DNA of 6,587 nucleotides from Thalassolituus sp. (GTDB lineage Bacteria > Pseudomonadota > Gammaproteobacteria > Pseudomonadales > Oceanobacteraceae): positions 1 through 6,587 of the forward strand of contig JARGOI010000038.1 in NCBI GenBank assembly GCA_029212275.1. The letters run 5' to 3'. Positions 1 to 5,808 of the stretch are shown piece after piece. A program made the position numbers and the translations under genes. Position 1 is the stretch's first letter, and every line of letters begins with the position of its first letter. The notes beneath the pieces were generated by a model. It was not told the DNA's origin. It saw only the letters and a program-made list of their open reading frames with translations, and did no database searches.

Positions 1-2
1 CC

Positions 3-713
3 ATGGAAAAGCGCGAACTTTTATACTCAGGCAAAGCTAAGTCTGTGTACACCACTGATGATGCCGATTATATGGTGTTGGAGTTCCGAAACGACACGTC
101 GGCGTTTGATGGTAAAAAAATTGAACAGTTGGATCGTAAAGGTATGGTGAACAATAAGTTCAACGCCTTCATTATGAGCCATTTGTCTGATGCCGGCATT
201 CCTACGCATTTCGAGACATTGTTATCGGATACCGAAGCGGTTGTAAAACGTCTTGATATGATTCCACTCGAATGTGTTGTCCGTAACGTAGCGGCAGGCA
301 GTTTGTGTCGTCGTTTAGGCGTGGAAGAAGGTATTGATCTTGATCCTCCAACGTTCGAACTGTTTTTAAAGAACGATGCGCTTGGTGATCCGATGGTTAA
401 CGAATTTCATGCGCGCTCTTTTGGCTGGGCTGAAGATGCACAGATGGATCGTATGAAAGAACTGACTTTCCAAGTGAATGCCGTGCTCAAAGAGCTATTC
501 GCGAAGGGCAACATGATATTGGTCGACTATAAGCTAGAGTTTGGTTTGTTTCATGGCGAAGTCGTATTGGGCGATGAGTTCTCTCCAGATGGTTGTCGTT
601 TGTGGGATAAAGAGACACGTGAAAAGCTCGATAAAGACCGTTTTCGTCAAGGATTGGGCGGTGTGGTTGAAGCTTACGAAGAAGTAGGGCATCGTATCGG
701 TATGAGTTTTTAA
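3..713 (+). CDS. purC: Phosphoribosylaminoimidazole-succinocarboxamide synthase (SAICAR synthetase)
   Basis: Cytoplasmic enzyme of de novo purine synthesis. It joins CAIR (5-amino-4-carboxyimidazole ribotide) to L-aspartate with ATP to give SAICAR. The 236-aa length is typical of the bacterial monofunctional enzyme. Visible landmarks are the N-terminal nucleotide-binding segment YSGKAK (residues 8-13), FRNDTSAFDGKK (28-39), the first family signature around MIPLECVVRN (86-95), the second signature LVDYKLEFG (173-181) and the DEFSPDGCRLWD block (191-202). The reading frame is intact to the TAA stop. The ATG lies two bases from the window edge, so its ribosome site and upstream neighbours cannot be seen. 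Its start matches the usual MEKRE-type beginning of gammaproteobacterial PurC. The next gene starts 56 bases downstream on the same strand, with no terminator I can support between them, so read-through is possible. Confidence 0.97.
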   Translation: MEKRELLYSGKAKSVYTTDDADYMVLEFRNDTSAFDGKKIEQLDRKGMVNNKFNAFIMSHLSDAGIPTHFETLLSDTEAVVKRLDMIPLECVVRNVAAGSLCRRLGVEEGIDLDPPTFELFLKNDALGDPMVNEFHARSFGWAEDAQMDRMKELTFQVNAVLKELFAKGNMILVDYKLEFGLFHGEVVLGDEFSPDGCRLWDKETREKLDKDRFRQGLGGVVEAYEEVGHRIGMSF

Positions 714-769
714 TAACTCTTAAATAATAAACTACACAACACATAACCATCCTAGGATAGGAATAGCCC

Positions 770-1528
770 ATGAAAAAAATCGCATTGGCCTTATGCATAT
801 CGGCAATCACACCGCTTGCAGCACACGCTGACTTGTTATTTACCGTTGGTGCCAAAGCCAGCATTTGGAACGCTGATCCAAGTGGTCAAGTGGATGATGG
901 TATTTCAGTAGATGACGATGAGAACGGATTTGGTTTGGATGCAGAGAACGGCACACAGCTGACCGTGTTTGTTGAGCATCCAGTACCGTTCATTCCTAAT
1001 CTTCGTATTCGCAATACGTCATTGGATCTTTCTGGTAAAGGCAGATTTATTTCCCCAGTTGTTTTTAATGATGAAACGTTTGTTGCTGGTCCGGTAAACA
1101 CTGAAATTGACTTGTCACATACCGATTACACCGCTTACTGGGGATTGCCATTACCGCTTCCCTATATCGATATCAATTTAGGTGCCACCGCGCGTGCCTT
1201 TGATGGTTCAGCAGTAATAGAGACGGCTGCTCAACGTGAAGACGTTGATTTGAATTTTGTACTGCCGATGGCGTTTGCTGAAGCGAAAGTAGGTTCTCCT
1301 TTTGGTGTATATGGTCAGTTAGAAGTGAATTACGCAGGTGATGTGACCACCGACATTAGTTATGCCGTGGGTTATGATTTACCGATTGCAATTGCAGATC
1401 TTGGTGTGGAAGTTGGTTATCGTTCTATGTCGATGAAAACCGATAAAGATCAAACAGATGTTGATGTTGATGTTGACGTAGATGTATCTGGTATTTTCTA
1501 CGGTGTTTCAGCTTCTATCGGATTTTAA
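770..1528 (+). CDS. Outer-membrane beta-barrel protein (TIGR04219-like family)
   Basis: Predicted 252-aa outer-membrane barrel protein of unknown role. A clear Sec signal peptide begins MKKIALALC and ends at AHA, with likely cleavage after residue 20. The mature part alternates polar and hydrophobic residues as beta strands do, and the protein ends in the strand GVSASIGF with a C-terminal Phe, the usual BamA-recognised signal. The pattern resembles the uncharacterised family TIGR04219; that assignment is from memory and was not searched. AGGA sits seven bases before the ATG, which supports the start. Near the C-terminus, residues 230-239 are five consecutive Asp-Val pairs, probably in an extracellular loop just before the last strand. 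The gene follows purC by 56 bases and ends at a strong hairpin terminator. No substrate or pore selectivity can be inferred. Confidence 0.85.
   Translation: MKKIALALCISAITPLAAHADLLFTVGAKASIWNADPSGQVDDGISVDDDENGFGLDAENGTQLTVFVEHPVPFIPNLRIRNTSLDLSGKGRFISPVVFNDETFVAGPVNTEIDLSHTDYTAYWGLPLPLPYIDINLGATARAFDGSAVIETAAQREDVDLNFVLPMAFAEAKVGSPFGVYGQLEVNYAGDVTTDISYAVGYDLPIAIADLGVEVGYRSMSMKTDKDQTDVDVDVDVDVSGIFYGVSASIGF
1457..1486 (+). repeat. In-frame Asp-Val (GATGTT-type) hexanucleotide repeat
   Basis: Five consecutive Asp-Val codon pairs. The first three are identical GATGTT units; the last two (GACGTA, GATGTA) have drifted at third positions. The tract lies inside the outer-membrane protein gene, just before its last predicted strand. 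Slippage by one unit would keep the frame and add or remove one Asp-Val pair. Confidence 0.85.
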
Positions 1529-1582
1529 TTATCCGCTTAGAATGCTTACATCAAAAAAGATGCAAGTGTTAAAAAGCTAAAC

Positions 1583-1610
1583 AAAAAACCAGCCATAGAG
1601 CTGGTTTTTT
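1583..1610. terminator. Bidirectional rho-independent terminator
   Basis: An A6 run leads into ACCAGC, a six-base loop, and GCTGGT followed by a T run. The core CCAGC/GCTGG is flanked by A and T tracts that also pair. It lies 54 bases past the stop of the outer-membrane protein gene. On the minus strand the mirrored hairpin ends in TTTTTTG, so it could also serve the convergent protease remnant. Confidence 0.9.
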
Positions 1611-1630
1611 TGTGATTTTATTTTAGAGAT

Positions 1631-1642
1631 TCTGACGTCAGA
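1631..1642. repeat. 12-bp perfect palindrome TCTGACGTCAGA
   Basis: A perfect palindrome just past the stop of the M48 remnant and 20 bases beyond the bidirectional terminator. It has no loop, so it would act as a DNA site rather than an RNA hairpin, if it acts at all. Confidence 0.5.
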
Positions 1643-1655
1643 TGAGTGTTCTGAA

Positions 1656-1994
1656 CTATTGCTTATCAAACACGGCTTCACGCGAGCGTTCGATACGCTT
1701 TCGAGTATCTGGATGCGAGCTTAGATATTCTAACCATTCATCTAAATCAATGTTATGCGATTTTTCTATCTCTTCAGCGATTATGTCATCACCCATTTCC
1801 GGATCTGCTTCAGCCTCGATACCGGTGATAAGTGCTAAAGCATCACCAATAAGGGCAGGTGATAAACCAGCTGTTTGTCGGTTATAGGATGCGAATTCGT
1901 CTGCTTCTGATTCCATTCGACGGCTGAAGCTGTTTTCAGTTAATGACACGACGGCACCTAAAATTACTTCGGTAAATCCTTCCATATCACCCAA
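1656..1994 (-). pseudogene. 5'-truncated M48-family metalloprotease remnant
   Basis: The 112-codon frame matches only the C-terminal part of M48 (HtpX/BepA-like) zinc proteases. It has a hydrophobic segment (residues 7-18), then the ESEAD motif (28-32) that supplies the third zinc ligand, and the conserved SSHPDTRKRIE block (92-102). Full-length members usually exceed 250 residues and carry the catalytic HEXXH helix well before this part. Here the frame is closed by an in-frame TGA at 2007-2009. I found no HEXXH-coding stretch on this strand between 1995 and 2260 in any frame. The only long start is a TTG with no ribosome site. I infer a degraded gene whose 5' part was deleted. A stand-alone non-catalytic protein is possible but less likely. 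It converges on the outer-membrane protein gene and shares its terminator. Confidence 0.75.
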
Positions 1995-2258
1995 TAAAAA
2001 ACTGTATCACACGGTCATAAAGTTTGGTGTATCCCCATGCTGAAGCTGTGAATACAATCGGGACTTGACGCGTTTGTTGCGAATGATTAGATGAGTTAGC
2101 GTGAGGATCCGTTGTGATCATCTAATACTTCCTTGTATGAAAGTGTTTTTGAATTTTATCGTATTAAATTAATTAGACTAAATATAAGTTTTTATTTTCT
2201 GTGTTTCAGATCCTGATCAATGTAGGAGCAATAACTATTAAGGGGCATTTGCAGCATA
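1995..2258. other. Gene-free stretch between the M48 remnant and the lipoprotein gene
   Basis: No open frame here has both a credible start and a recognisable product. The part next to the remnant (1995-2100) may be decayed protease sequence, but I see no conserved motif in it. Positions 2150-2200 are strongly AT-rich. A 9-bp inverted repeat lies at 2086-2126. No clear hairpin terminator for the minus-strand lipoprotein gene is visible. Confidence 0.6.
2086..2126. repeat. 9-bp inverted repeat ATTAGATGA / TCATCTAAT
   Basis: Perfect arms at 2086-2094 and 2118-2126 with a 23-base spacer that contains a GGATCC palindrome. It lies just upstream of where the M48 remnant loses its 5' part. It could mark an old rearrangement, an operator, or nothing. 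Confidence 0.45.
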
Positions 2259-3044
2259 CTAGGATCTATCACTAACAAATTCAGCCAAAATTTGCTGTTT
2301 TGAACGATCACTTATCAATGCGCTGACGACATCTGCTGAAAATCCGTTGATAGAATGTTGTTCATATTGATATTGCTTCTGGCAAGTGACTAGTCTGCAT
2401 AAACGAAAACCTAACTGCAGGGTCATCTCACGATTATTTGCATGACTAATTGTGCGTGTAGGGTCTTGAAACCAACTTATGTCCTCAATGGTACCGTATT
2501 CCCAACGCCATGTTTTTTGTTCAGTTAATAAGGACTTTTTACGTTTGAAATTATCAGTGACAACTGCGATTCGTTTTCCTGTAGGCAGCTCTATTACATT
2601 TTGCATGTCATCGAGAAACGTTTCCTTATGCACTGAAAATTCTAATAAAGGGATGTTTGATGATGATAAAATGGCACGGAGATCAACGATGACAAAACTT
2701 TGCTTTCCTTCTCGGTAGTTATAATCCAATGGCTGTAACATGAATTCGGCATAAATAATCTCATCTGTATTCATACCTTGAGATGTGCCGAGCATCGATA
2801 GCCATTGATTTTCATCCGGATAGCGTTTGGAACTCCAAGCTGCTTTTGCATCGTTTAGCCGTTGGCTGCGTCGTTGTTGTCTTAGTGTTTGTTCACGTTC
2901 TGCCGCCAGCTCTGCTTGGGCTTGACGTTCCGCTAACCGTTGTTGTTCTTGCAGTTCATATGAGGATGGACCGCATGCAACTAATAACATGAGCGAGCTG
3001 GCTAATAAAATTGTGCTAACAACATTAGTAACAACGGATTGCAT
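2259..3044 (-). CDS. Predicted outer-membrane lipoprotein of unknown function (261 aa)
   Basis: I do not recognise this family. The protein starts with a lipoprotein signal peptide whose lipobox is LVAC, with Cys24 as the lipid-modified residue. Gly at +2, not Asp, suggests Lol sorting to the outer membrane and a periplasm-facing product. Residues about 29-65 are rich in Gln, Glu, Arg and Ala and look like a coiled coil or long helix. The remainder (about 70-261) is a mixed globular region with many aromatic and charged residues and a CRLVTC cysteine pair (216 and 221) that may form a disulfide. I chose the ATG at 3044 because AAAAGGG ends six bases upstream. The open frame extends to a TTG at 3092, but that would put 16 polar residues before the signal peptide. 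It is divergent from the small lipoprotein gene at 3182. Confidence 0.8.
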   Translation of the reverse strand: MQSVVTNVVSTILLASSLMLLVACGPSSYELQEQQRLAERQAQAELAAEREQTLRQQRRSQRLNDAKAAWSSKRYPDENQWLSMLGTSQGMNTDEIIYAEFMLQPLDYNYREGKQSFVIVDLRAILSSSNIPLLEFSVHKETFLDDMQNVIELPTGKRIAVVTDNFKRKKSLLTEQKTWRWEYGTIEDISWFQDPTRTISHANNREMTLQLGFRLCRLVTCQKQYQYEQHSINGFSADVVSALISDRSKQQILAEFVSDRS

Positions 3045-3050
3045 GAACAT

Positions 3051-3057
3051 CCCTTTT
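3051..3057 (-). promoter_or_regulatory. Ribosome binding site fixing the 261-aa lipoprotein start
   Basis: On the minus strand this reads AAAAGGG, six bases before the ATG at 3044. It abuts the alternative in-frame ATG at 3050 with no spacing, which rules that start out and supports the shorter protein. Confidence 0.7.
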
Positions 3058-3063
3058 GATGAG

Positions 3064-3092
3064 GTATTAGACAGTATTCTTTTGTGGCTCAA
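3064..3092 (-). promoter_or_regulatory. Weak candidate promoter of the 261-aa lipoprotein gene
   Basis: On the minus strand TTGAGC (3087-3092) is followed, 15 bases later, by TCTAAT (3066-3071; five of six matches to the -10 consensus), or at 17 bases by the overlapping TAATAC. Transcription would begin near 3058, giving a very short leader. The spacing/consensus trade-off makes this only a suggestion. Confidence 0.25.
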
Positions 3093-3169
3093 TGATGTGA
3101 TTCTAACCTGTGCCGGTGGCTAGACAAAAGAATTGCTCTGTGCCACTCTTTGGCGGCGTTTTAAGTTAT

Positions 3170-3174
3170 GAGGA
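3170..3174 (+). promoter_or_regulatory. Ribosome binding site supporting a TTG start
   Basis: GAGGA lies seven bases before the TTG at 3182. It is the main reason for preferring that codon over the GTG at 3110, which has no comparable upstream purine run. Confidence 0.6.
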
Positions 3175-3181
3175 TAGTGGT

Positions 3182-3388
3182 TTGCGTGTTCATTTACTAC
3201 TGATCATCGTACTATTGGCTGGATGCAATATTGCGAATTCTTGGTCAGAAGTGGGGGAAAGAGAACTGCGGCAACGAAATCATGGTTGCCAAATGGCCAG
3301 CACGTTAACGCCGGCGGAAATTCAGGTATGCAAAAATATTCGCAGAGAATGTGATCGTCGTGCCAAACTCGAAATTTACGTATGCTAG
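3182..3388 (+). CDS. Small four-cysteine lipoprotein of unknown function (68 aa)
   Basis: I do not recognise this protein. With the TTG start at 3182 it has a compact lipoprotein signal peptide, MRVHLLLIIVLLAG followed by Cys15. The mature chain is only 54 residues and carries four further cysteines (36, 50, 57 and 68, the last being the final residue), which could make two disulfides in the periplasm. It is rich in Arg and Glu. The start was chosen because GAGGA ends seven bases upstream and because it gives an ideal signal peptide. The same frame is open back to a GTG at 3110, but that would add 24 residues before the hydrophobic core. It is divergent from the larger lipoprotein gene (137-base spacer) and 67 bases upstream of the FKBP gene on the same strand. 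Confidence 0.7.
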   Translation: MRVHLLLIIVLLAGCNIANSWSEVGERELRQRNHGCQMASTLTPAEIQVCKNIRRECDRRAKLEIYVC

Positions 3389-3455
3389 TGTTATTAGTCC
3401 ATTAACGATGCTCAATTAAAAATTAAATCAACGTTAACTGTCATCAGGAAGCTCT

Positions 3456-4145
3456 ATGAAATTAAAAGCAATCGTCCCAGCGATTACATTGGGGACTTTA
3501 TTATTGGCTGGTTGCAGCCAGGAGGAAAAAGTGAGTTTAGATACCACGGCTCAGAAAGCCAGTTACGGTGTTGGTTTGAATATTGGTCGGCAGCTAAAGC
3601 AAGAAGGCGCTGAAATGGATGCCAATTCTGTTATTTCAGGTATTCGTGATGCTATTGCAGATGCCGAACCTAAATTGACCAATGAAGAAATTCAAGCTGC
3701 ATTTCAGCAGATGCAAGAAGATGCAGAACGCAAGCAACAGGCTTTGAGTGACGAGGCGGCTAAAGCCAGCACCGATTTCTTGGCTGAAAATGCAAAACGA
3801 GACGGTGTTAAAACAACTGATTCGGGTCTTCAGTACGAAGTAATAACGTCGGTTGAAGAAGGTGAATCACCTGCGCCAACGGATCAGGTTCGTGTCCATT
3901 ATCACGGCACTCTTATCACTGGTGAAGTGTTTGATAGTTCTGTAGAGCGTGGCGAGCCAGCTGAATTCCCAGTGAACGGCGTAATCCGTGGGTGGGTAGA
4001 AGCATTGCAAATGATGAAGGTTGGCGAGAAGTGGAAGCTTTATATTCCTGCTGATCTTGCTTACGGTGCTCGTAGCCCAAGCCCTAAAATTCCAGCGAAT
4101 TCGGCTTTGGTATTTGAGGTCGAGTTACTAGAAATTGTGAAATAA
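3456..4145 (+). CDS. FKBP-type peptidyl-prolyl cis-trans isomerase, lipoprotein (Mip/FkpA-like)
   Basis: Periplasm-facing folding helper that isomerises Xaa-Pro peptide bonds, probably as a membrane-anchored dimer as in Mip and FkpA. The 229-aa protein has a lipoprotein signal peptide ending LLAGC (Cys20, with Ser at +2, favouring the outer membrane). A helical FKBP N-terminal dimerisation region follows (about 28-125), then the FKBP catalytic domain (about 135-229). Binding-pocket residues equivalent to those of FKBP12 are present: Tyr149, Phe159, Asp160, Val176-Ile177, Trp180, Tyr203 and Phe220. The domain is therefore likely active and sensitive to FK506-type ligands. AGGAA lies five bases before the ATG. 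It is followed after 12 bases by a strong terminator. I give no symbol because Mip, FkpA and FklB cannot be told apart reliably here; the lipobox differs from soluble FkpA and FklB. Confidence 0.93.
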   Translation: MKLKAIVPAITLGTLLLAGCSQEEKVSLDTTAQKASYGVGLNIGRQLKQEGAEMDANSVISGIRDAIADAEPKLTNEEIQAAFQQMQEDAERKQQALSDEAAKASTDFLAENAKRDGVKTTDSGLQYEVITSVEEGESPAPTDQVRVHYHGTLITGEVFDSSVERGEPAEFPVNGVIRGWVEALQMMKVGEKWKLYIPADLAYGARSPSPKIPANSALVFEVELLEIVK

Positions 4146-4157
4146 TTTTTTCGCAAT

Positions 4158-4184
4158 AAAAAAACCGCCGAAAGGCGGTTTTTT
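4158..4184. terminator. Bidirectional rho-independent terminator (FKBP gene / zinc-ribbon gene)
   Basis: CCGCC and GGCGG (4165-4169, 4174-4178) close a GAAA tetraloop, with A7 before and T6 after. It lies 12 bases past the FKBP stop and 34 bases past the end of the convergent zinc-ribbon gene. The A and T tracts make it work on both strands. Confidence 0.93.
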
Positions 4185-4218
4185 AATGTCAGATAATCTT
4201 TTAAAACAGCCAAAAACA

Positions 4219-4485
4219 TTAAGCATTTTCAGATTCTAAAAGCTCCATTTTAGAATCATAATCATTTCCTTGTGAGTCCTCATCTTCTTGAGAAATACCA
4301 CAGTCTTCAAGATGGGATAGTGTGCGTTTGACGGCTTGAATTTGTTGCGTAGAAATGCTGCTCGTATGTCCACATACGCGACACGTAAACTTTTTTTCTG
4401 ATAATAAATCTTGAGCCAGTCTTGATGTGTATTTAAGACACTTCGGACAAGGCATCGGATACTGTACAAGTTTGCTTATAGACAT
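4219..4485 (-). CDS. Small zinc-ribbon protein of unknown function (88 aa)
   Basis: Cytoplasmic protein with no signal peptide. Its N-terminal half carries CPKC (residues 13-16) and CRVC (35-38) followed by Gly-His, a C-x2-C-x18-C-x2-C arrangement typical of a zinc ribbon. After a basic middle (about 45-60), the last 30 residues are strongly acidic and probably disordered. It could bind nucleic acid or a protein partner; I cannot assign a function. It resembles small zinc-ribbon proteins such as the YnfU type only in general plan. The ATG at 4485 is preferred because its frame begins shortly before the first CxxC. A GTG at 4494 adds three residues, and neither start has a good ribosome site. 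It lies 77 bases downstream of tRNA-Pro on the same strand with no terminator between, so it may be partly read from the tRNA promoter. Confidence 0.72.
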   Translation of the reverse strand: MSISKLVQYPMPCPKCLKYTSRLAQDLLSEKKFTCRVCGHTSSISTQQIQAVKRTLSHLEDCGISQEDEDSQGNDYDSKMELLESENA

Positions 4486-4562
4486 ATTTATCACGATTAA
4501 ATTAATCGGTAATATTTATACAGTAATGAAGAAGACAATAAAAGAGTAACAAGATATTGAAA

Positions 4563-4639
4563 TGGTCGGGGTAGAGAGATTCGAACTCCCGACATCCTGC
4601 TCCCAAAGCAGGCGCGCTACCAGGCTGCGCTATACCCCG
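4563..4639 (-). tRNA. tRNA-Pro (anticodon UGG)
   Basis: A 77-base cloverleaf with an encoded CCA. The acceptor arms CGGGGTA/TACCCCG pair fully. The D arm (GCGC...GCGC), the anticodon stem CCTGC/GCAGG with loop TTTGGGA, and the T loop TTCGAAT are all present. The anticodon TGG lies at 4603-4605 and reads CCN proline codons. It starts with C rather than G, as in other gammaproteobacterial tRNA-Pro. It is the second gene of a two-tRNA transcript, ten bases after tRNA-Asn. Confidence 0.97.
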
Positions 4640-4649
4640 AATGCTGTGT

Positions 4650-4725
4650 TGGCTCCCCGAGTTGGACTTGAACCAACGACCAATAGATTAACAGTCTACT
4701 GCTCTACCGACTGAGCTATCGGGGA
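4650..4725 (-). tRNA. tRNA-Asn (anticodon GUU)
   Basis: A 76-base cloverleaf with an encoded CCA. The acceptor arms TCCCCGA/TCGGGGA pair fully, the discriminator is G, the D loop contains AGTCGGTA, and the anticodon loop CTGTTAA carries GTT at 4690-4692. The T arm loop is TTCAAGT. It is first in the tRNA-Asn-tRNA-Pro operon, just downstream of a strong promoter. Confidence 0.97.
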
Positions 4726-4745
4726 ACTTCTTAACAGCGGGGCGA

Positions 4746-4774
4746 ATATTACGGTTTAACTTTGATATCGTCAA
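4746..4774 (-). promoter_or_regulatory. Sigma-70 promoter of the tRNA-Asn-tRNA-Pro operon
   Basis: On the minus strand the -35 TTGACG (4769-4774) is followed after exactly 17 bases by the -10 TAATAT (4746-4751). The bases after the -10, TCGCCCCG, form a GC-rich discriminator of the kind seen at stable-RNA promoters under stringent (ppGpp) control. The start point should be near 4739, about 13 bases before the mature tRNA-Asn 5' end. Confidence 0.85.
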
Positions 4775-4805
4775 TACCTTTGTGCAAAGAAAAGTGACAA
4801 AAAAC

Positions 4806-4844
4806 AAAAGGATAGCGAGACAAGGGTTATCTCGCTGTCCTTTT
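4806..4844 (-). terminator. Rho-independent terminator, probably of galU
   Basis: A 15-position stem with one internal mismatch (14 pairs) and a nine-base loop. On the minus strand it ends ATCCTTTT and is followed by GTTTTTTG, a good U tract. It lies about 120 bases past the galU stop and just upstream of the tRNA promoter, which it would insulate. The T run past the stem on the plus strand is poor, so it is probably one-directional. Confidence 0.8.
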
Positions 4845-4962
4845 AGTCTATCACCCTCGCGGGCACCGCTATTCTTTGAATAACGCCAGCATTTAGGCCG
4901 TTTTCTCTATCATACGAATCGACTCAGCTTTCCAAGTTGAGACCCATAGTTAGCGATCTTCT
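4845..4962 (-). other. galU 3' untranslated region with a small hairpin
   Basis: About 118 bases between the galU stop and its terminator, with no open frame of note. An eight-pair hairpin with a three-base loop lies at 4923-4941 (arms CTCAGCTT and AAGTTGAG, one imperfect pair). No second gene is supported. Confidence 0.5.
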
Positions 4963-5799
4963 TCAGAGACCTTTCTTGAAAATGTTCTCGTAGACATAGT
5001 TGGTGGCTTCAACAAACCCGTCGATGCTACCGCAATCGAAACGTGTGCCACGAAACTTATATGCCAAAACACAACCTTCTTTGGCTTGCTTCAGCAGCGC
5101 ATCAGTGATCTGAACTTCGCCATTTTTACCAGGAGCAGTTTGTTCAATTTTGTCGAAGATATCTGGAGTGAGAATGTAGCGACCAATGATGGCTAAGTTG
5201 CTAGGCGCGTCTTCTTTGGCTGGTTTCTCTACCATGTCAGTGACACGGTATAAGCCGTCTTTCATTTCTTCACCGGCAATCACACCATACTTATGTACTT
5301 CGTCGTGTGGTACTTCTTGTACCGCAACGATAGAACAACGAAATTGGGCAAAAATTTTCGCCATCTGAGCCAGAACACCTTCGCCGTCTTCTGCCGGCAC
5401 ACACAAGTCATCAGCCAGTACTACGGCAAATGGCTCATCGCCCATTAGATATTTGCCAGATAGGATCGCATGGCCAAGACCTTTCATGTGATTTTGACGT
5501 TTGAAGGCGAATTCGTTTTCATCAATGAGTTTACGAATTGATGTAAGTAGGTTTTCTTTGCCTGAGCCTTCAATCTCTTTTTCTAATTCGTAGCTGATGT
5601 CGAAGTGGTCAGCGATGGCGCGTTTACCGCGGCCAGTAATAAAACCGATGCGATTCATGCCGGCTGCGGCGGCTTCTTCTACACCGTATTGCACCAAGGG
5701 CTTGTTAACGATTGGCAACATCTCTTTTGGCATTGCCTTAGTTACTGGAAGAAAACGTGTTCCGTAGCCAGCTACGGGAAATAAACATTTGCGAATCAT
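4963..5799 (-). CDS. galU: UTP--glucose-1-phosphate uridylyltransferase
   Basis: Cytoplasmic enzyme that makes UDP-glucose and pyrophosphate from UTP and glucose 1-phosphate, supplying lipopolysaccharide, capsule and other glycosyl-donor pathways. The 278-aa protein matches the shorter Pseudomonas-type GalU. It has the nucleotide-binding loop GYGTRFLPVTKAMPKEM (11-27), the metal/nucleotide segment VLADDLC (117-123), VEKP (180-183), IIGRYIL (194-200) and the YKFRGTRFDCG block (247-257). The start MIRKCLFP was chosen because AAGGA lies nine bases upstream and because GalU proteins begin at this point. An in-frame start 14 codons further up would add an unconserved segment. It is divergent from zwf across 426 bases, ends with its own terminator, and appears to be transcribed alone. 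Confidence 0.97.
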   Translation of the reverse strand: MIRKCLFPVAGYGTRFLPVTKAMPKEMLPIVNKPLVQYGVEEAAAAGMNRIGFITGRGKRAIADHFDISYELEKEIEGSGKENLLTSIRKLIDENEFAFKRQNHMKGLGHAILSGKYLMGDEPFAVVLADDLCVPAEDGEGVLAQMAKIFAQFRCSIVAVQEVPHDEVHKYGVIAGEEMKDGLYRVTDMVEKPAKEDAPSNLAIIGRYILTPDIFDKIEQTAPGKNGEVQITDALLKQAKEGCVLAYKFRGTRFDCGSIDGFVEATNYVYENIFKKGL

Positions 5800-5808
5800 G
5801 AAGATCTT

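Noticed and set aside
704..719. GAGTT/AACTC hairpin spanning the purC stop codon
   Set aside because: Five weak pairs with no U tract are too little for a terminator; likely chance in AT-rich sequence.
487..864. 125-codon minus-strand open frame over the purC end and the start of the outer-membrane protein gene
   Set aside because: It overlaps two well-supported genes in the opposite direction, has no ribosome site and its translation has no recognisable domain.
1642..1887. 81-codon plus-strand frame opposite the M48 remnant
   Set aside because: It is antisense to sequence with clear protease motifs, and its Ser-rich translation looks like a shadow.
2084..2126. Possible integron attC-like recombination site around the 9-bp inverted repeat
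   Set aside because: The required RYYYAAC and GTTRRRY core sites are not present, and no cassette structure or integrase is visible.
2479..2992. Two plus-strand frames (79 and 69 codons) inside the large lipoprotein gene
   Set aside because: Both lie wholly inside a minus-strand gene with a good signal peptide and ribosome site, and neither has supporting motifs.
4236..4469. 77-codon minus-strand frame within the zinc-ribbon gene
   Set aside because: It is a shifted-frame overlap; the frame carrying the two CxxC pairs is the credible one.
4563..4725. tRNA genes as an integration site for a mobile element
   Set aside because: Both tRNAs are intact with encoded CCA, but I saw no duplicated tRNA 3' end, integrase or foreign-looking block beside them in this window.
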